From positions 154,501-218,500 of the forward strand of contig NZ_CANMDB010000005.1 of the NCBI RefSeq assembly GCF_947496515.1: a DNA stretch of 64,000 nucleotides. The letters are read 5' to 3'. Every line of letters starts with the position of its first letter. The stretch's first letter is position 1. The stretch comes from an uncultured Roseobacter sp. Its GTDB lineage: Bacteria; Pseudomonadota; Alphaproteobacteria; Rhodobacterales; Rhodobacteraceae. Both the position numbers and the translations under genes were made by a program. Under the pieces are notes generated by a model. It saw only the letters and a program-made list of their open reading frames with translations. It had not been told where the DNA came from and ran no database searches. Shown piece by piece: positions 61,459 through 64,000 of this stretch.

Positions 61459-61954
61459 AACAAACCCGCTTTTGCGGCGCATCAGCCGTCGCGGCGTCCT
61501 CGTGATGTTGCCACTGGCCCTGGGGGCCTGCGGCTTTACCGCTGTCTACGCGCCGGGCGGTACTGGCTCGACGCTGCGCGGCAACGTGACGGTGAACGAG
61601 CCCGGCAGCCGGAGCGCCTTTTTGCTGACCAGACGGCTGGAGGAAACGCTGGGCAGGTCCGTCCAGCCGGCCTACCGGCTGAATGTCTCCGTGAGTTCGC
61701 GCACCGAAGGGCTGGCCTTCAGCCGTGCGGGGAGCATCACCCGGTACAATCTGATCGGAACCGCTGATTACGCATTGGTAGAGGTCGCCACTGGTCAGGT
61801 GATGATGTCCGGCGATGTCGAGAATTTCACCGGCTACTCGGCCACCGGCACCAACGTGGCGACCCTGGCCGCGCGGCGCGATGCGGAACAGCGGGTCATG
61901 GTGTTGCTGGCCGATCAGATCACCACCCGTCTGCTGGCCTCAGATCTGTCATGA
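61445..61954 (+). CDS. lptE: LPS assembly lipoprotein LptE
   Basis: 169 residues. N-terminal twin-arginine-looking [29 protein letters not shown] contains the lipobox LGAC; the mature protein is the outer-membrane lipoprotein plug of LptD. Family stretches: [46 protein letters not shown] and [22 protein letters not shown]. The position between leuS and holA is conserved across proteobacteria. It ends in an ATGA overlap with holA. Confidence 0.93.
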   Translation: MSSSETNPLLRRISRRGVLVMLPLALGACGFTAVYAPGGTGSTLRGNVTVNEPGSRSAFLLTRRLEETLGRSVQPAYRLNVSVSSRTEGLAFSRAGSITRYNLIGTADYALVEVATGQVMMSGDVENFTGYSATGTNVATLAARRDAEQRVMVLLADQITTRLLASDLS

Positions 61955-62952
61955 AGCTGTCCACGCGGGACGCGAACGCGTATTTCGCCAAACCGGACCG
62001 CGACAGGCTTGGCCTGCTGATCTACGGCAGCGATGCCATGCGGGTCGCTCTCAAACGGCAGGAAGTGCTGGCCAATCTGCTGGGCGCGGGCGCCGAGGAG
62101 GAGATGCGGCTCGCCCGGATGACCGGCGCGGATATCCGCAAGGACCCCGCCCGGCTGCTCGATGCGGTAAAGGCCGTGGGGTTCTTTCCCGGCGCCCGCG
62201 CGGTCTTTGTCGAAGACGCCAATGAGTTAGCGGCACCGGCGATCCTCGCAGCGCTCGAGGACTGGCAGCCCGGGGATGCGCAGATCATCGTCAGCGCGGG
62301 CGCGCTCAAGCCTACCTCCAAGCTGCGCAAGGCTTTCGAGGCGCATCGCGAAACATATGCAGTGGGCATCTACGACAACCCGCCCACCCGCGATGAGATC
62401 GAGGCCCAGCTGCGCGCAGCGGGTCTGGCATCGGTGCCGGGCGATGCGATGGCCGCTCTCACCGATCTGGCGCAGGCGCTGGACCCCGGAGATTTCCGGC
62501 AGATGGTGGAGAAGCTGGCGCTTTACAAGCTGGGGGACGAGACCGCGCTTGATCCCGCGGATATCGCTGCCTGCGCGCCGACCTCCACGGAAGCGGATGT
62601 GGACGATGTTCTGATGGTCGTGGCCGATGCCCGCGCGGCAGAGATCGGACCGGTGATGCAGCGGGTGGTGGCCCAGGGCGCGACGCCGGTGGGTCTGTGC
62701 ATCGGCGCGATGCGGCACTTTCGGGCGTTGCACAGGGCCGCCAGCGATACCAGCGGTCGGCCCCAGATATTCGGCCCCAACCGTGAGCGGATGCTGGCGC
62801 AATCGCGTCGTTGGGGGGCCGCGCGACTGGAGACCGCCATTCAGTTGCTGACCGATACGGATCTGACCTTGCGCTCTGCCGGGCAGAATGCGCCTGGCAT
62901 GGCTCTGGTAGAGCGGACATTTATCCGGCTGGCGATGCTGGGCGCGCGCTAG
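61951..62952 (+). CDS. holA: DNA polymerase III delta subunit
   Basis: 333 residues. GLLIYGSDAMRVALKRQEVLANLLG, the region LLDAVKAVGFFPGARAVFVEDANE, and C-terminal IGPVMQRVVAQGATPVGLCIGAMRHFRALHRAA identify HolA, the wrench subunit of the clamp loader. The N-terminal AAA-like domain has no Walker A, as expected. It starts in an ATGA overlap with lptE. After the stop there is 154 nt with a copy of the dispersed repeat. Confidence 0.94.
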   Translation: MKLSTRDANAYFAKPDRDRLGLLIYGSDAMRVALKRQEVLANLLGAGAEEEMRLARMTGADIRKDPARLLDAVKAVGFFPGARAVFVEDANELAAPAILAALEDWQPGDAQIIVSAGALKPTSKLRKAFEAHRETYAVGIYDNPPTRDEIEAQLRAAGLASVPGDAMAALTDLAQALDPGDFRQMVEKLALYKLGDETALDPADIAACAPTSTEADVDDVLMVVADARAAEIGPVMQRVVAQGATPVGLCIGAMRHFRALHRAASDTSGRPQIFGPNRERMLAQSRRWGAARLETAIQLLTDTDLTLRSAGQNAPGMALVERTFIRLAMLGAR

Positions 62953-63040
62953 GGCCTCTTCGCCGCGCGGGGCTTTTCGGGAAAGGTTGATGGGTCGGGG
63001 CATTGCCCCGTCGCCGCACCGGCGGCACGCGTCGCGTCTT

Positions 63041-63066
63041 GAGTTTATTTGGCAAGATGAAAGAGC
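63041..63066 (+). repeat. Dispersed intergenic element, copy D (shortened)
   Basis: GAGTTTATTTGGCAAGATG, AAAGAGC on the plus strand, between holA and the convergent GFA gene. The CTCCGGCGG half seen in copies A and C is replaced by less similar GC-rich sequence, so this copy matches over 26 nt only. Confidence 0.6.
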
Positions 63067-63106
63067 TGGCGCGTGGCGCGCCGGATCCTTTCGCGGCACA
63101 TGGTGG

Positions 63107-63535
63107 CTAGTCGGACGGTGCGAACATCGCCATCACTTCGTCGGTGGTCATCTGGTGGGTATCCTCGGCGAAGCTGTAGCCCCGGGGCTTGTTGTCGATA
63201 AAAAGCTCACCGGTCAGTTGGGCGTCCCCGGTATCGTCGAGGGTACCGACGCCCATGTGGAAGGTTCCCTGATGCGGGCCGGGGGCGGTCACCCGGTAGT
63301 AGAGGCTGCTGCCGCAGGTCGAGCAAAAGGCCCGTTCGGCCCAGGGGGACGAGGTATAGGTCGTCAGGTTTTCGCCGCCTTTCAGGGTGATGGCATCGGG
63401 CTTGACCTCGAGGCCGAGATAGATGCCGCCGCTCCATTTGCGGCACATGGTGCAATGACAGGCGCCCAATTCCGCCGGTGGTTCGCTCAGTTCATAGCTC
63501 ACAGCGCCACAGAGGCAGCTTCCGGTTTTCGACAT
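63107..63535 (-). CDS. GFA family (glutathione-dependent formaldehyde-activating-like) protein
   Basis: 142 residues with the zinc cysteines of the GFA fold: SCLCGAVSYEL, GACHCTMCRKWSGG and RAFCSTCGSSLYYR. Family members include Gfa and centromere-protein-V-like proteins; real formaldehyde activity is disputed and no function can be claimed. No signal peptide. It is divergent from a glutathione transferase gene with 136 bp between starts, so a joint role in glutathione-linked detoxification is possible but not shown. Confidence 0.9.
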   Translation of the reverse strand: MSKTGSCLCGAVSYELSEPPAELGACHCTMCRKWSGGIYLGLEVKPDAITLKGGENLTTYTSSPWAERAFCSTCGSSLYYRVTAPGPHQGTFHMGVGTLDDTGDAQLTGELFIDNKPRGYSFAEDTHQMTTDEVMAMFAPSD

Positions 63536-63671
63536 GGGTTCACTCCTTTGTTCCCGGTCCCTATGTGGTGAGACGCTATCGGCACCCCTTGTCAGTTTCT
63601 GTCATCATTGTCAGGAGCGGCTGTCTGTGAAACCGTCTCGGGTGATCGCCCCGCAGGAGCTTGCGACGCAT

Positions 63672-64000
63672 ATGTACAAAGTTATCGGTACGACGAAATC
63701 CCGCACCTTTCGCGTGCTCTGGACACTGGCGGAGATTGGCGCGCCTTTTGAGCAGATCGCGGTCGCGCCGCGCTCGGAAGAGGCGCTGCGGTACAATGCC
63801 TCCGGCAAGGTACCCGCATTGGTCGACGGTGACGCTGTCTTGACCGATTCAGTGGCGATCATGACCTATCTGGCGGATAAGCACGGCCAGTTGACCGCCC
63901 CTGCGGGCACGATCGCCCGCGCGGAGCAGGATGCGCTGACGCTGTGGCTGATCGATGAGTTTGATGCAATCCTGTGGTCGGCGGCCAAACACAGCTTTGT
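63672..64000 (+). CDS. Glutathione S-transferase, N-terminal part (cut by window end)
   Basis: 109 codons of an uninterrupted frame. The thioredoxin-fold N-terminal domain is clear: KVIGTTKSRTFRVLWTLAEIGAPFEQI, SGKVPALVDGDAVLTDSVAIMTYLADKHG, with the start of the helical C-terminal domain (ARAEQDALTLWLIDEFDAILW). The serine in TTKSRTFRV is at the usual catalytic position. Start ATG 63672 follows a gap shared with the divergent GFA gene. Class and substrate are undetermined. Confidence 0.87.
   Translation, partial: MYKVIGTTKSRTFRVLWTLAEIGAPFEQIAVAPRSEEALRYNASGKVPALVDGDAVLTDSVAIMTYLADKHGQLTAPAGTIARAEQDALTLWLIDEFDAILWSAAKHSF

Noticed and set aside
1-64000. tRNA, rRNA, CRISPR arrays, integrases, transposases or phage genes
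   Set aside because: No cloverleaf-like TTCGA arms, no regularly spaced repeats with spacers and no mobile-element proteins were found on either strand.

Overview
The window reads as chromosomal DNA of a GC-rich alphaproteobacterium of the order Rhodobacterales (Roseobacter group). The evidence is the company the genes keep: an LptC-LptA-LptB-HPF-PtsN block without rpoN, an NrnC-type nanoRNase, a CenR-like regulator, the DUF3576-leuS-lptE-holA block, a Rhodobacter-type porin and a paa epoxidase operon. No rRNA, tRNA, CRISPR array, prophage or intact insertion sequence was seen. The genus cannot be fixed by reading alone.

Layout. 0-2 kb: a gene tail, a DUF2798 membrane protein, a hydroxypyruvate-isomerase-like TIM barrel with an eroded active site, and DUF1285. 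2-8.7 kb: a tightly overlapping MoxR - DUF58 - BatA/DUF4159 - VWA-like membrane protein operon. 8.7-19.7 kb: a hybrid histidine kinase, yaaA, recQ, a YggT protein, a UMF1-type MFS / mepA / phytase-esterase-like trio, a queuosine-precursor transporter, a compact intergenic locus with an 18-codon ORF behind a perfect 14-nt Shine-Dalgarno, a SpoIIAA-like protein and arfB.

19.9-30.9 kb is a carbohydrate or polyol catabolic cluster: binding protein, two permeases, a 62-aa membrane protein, two different ATPases, a two-domain dihydroxyacetone-type kinase, a LacI regulator, a TIM-barrel isomerase/epimerase and a Gfo/Idh oxidoreductase. A LacI-style palindrome lies 101 nt before the first gene. This is the best candidate for an uncharacterised pathway. 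An orphan PAS protein separates it from 32.0-38.9 kb, the phenylacetyl-CoA epoxidase operon paaA-(VOC)-paaBCDE-paaZ-paaX, which has an unexpected VOC gene after paaA.

38.9-43.7 kb carries nrnC, kdsD, lptCAB, hpf and ptsN (RNA turnover, LPS precursor and transport, stationary-phase and nitrogen-PTS control). 43.7-44.0 kb looks like a decayed small gene. 44.0-53.5 kb holds ftsK, an aminotransferase, an amidase, a UbiH-family hydroxylase, a Trm112-like protein, a LON-domain protein, CnoX/YbbN and xthA. 53.5-58.3 kb has a candidate small RNA, cenR, a GTP cyclohydrolase II with a degenerate N-terminal domain, an L,D-transpeptidase-like protein, YggS and a porin. 58.3-64.0 kb has DUF3576, leuS, lptE, holA, a GFA-family protein and the start of a glutathione transferase.

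Between genes there are four copies of a ~36-nt dispersed element, several clear hairpin terminators, an 11-bp x 5 tandem repeat, and inverted repeats next to regulated genes. Codon starts were chosen from ribosome-binding sites, overlaps and family length. All functional calls come from reading protein motifs, not from database searches.
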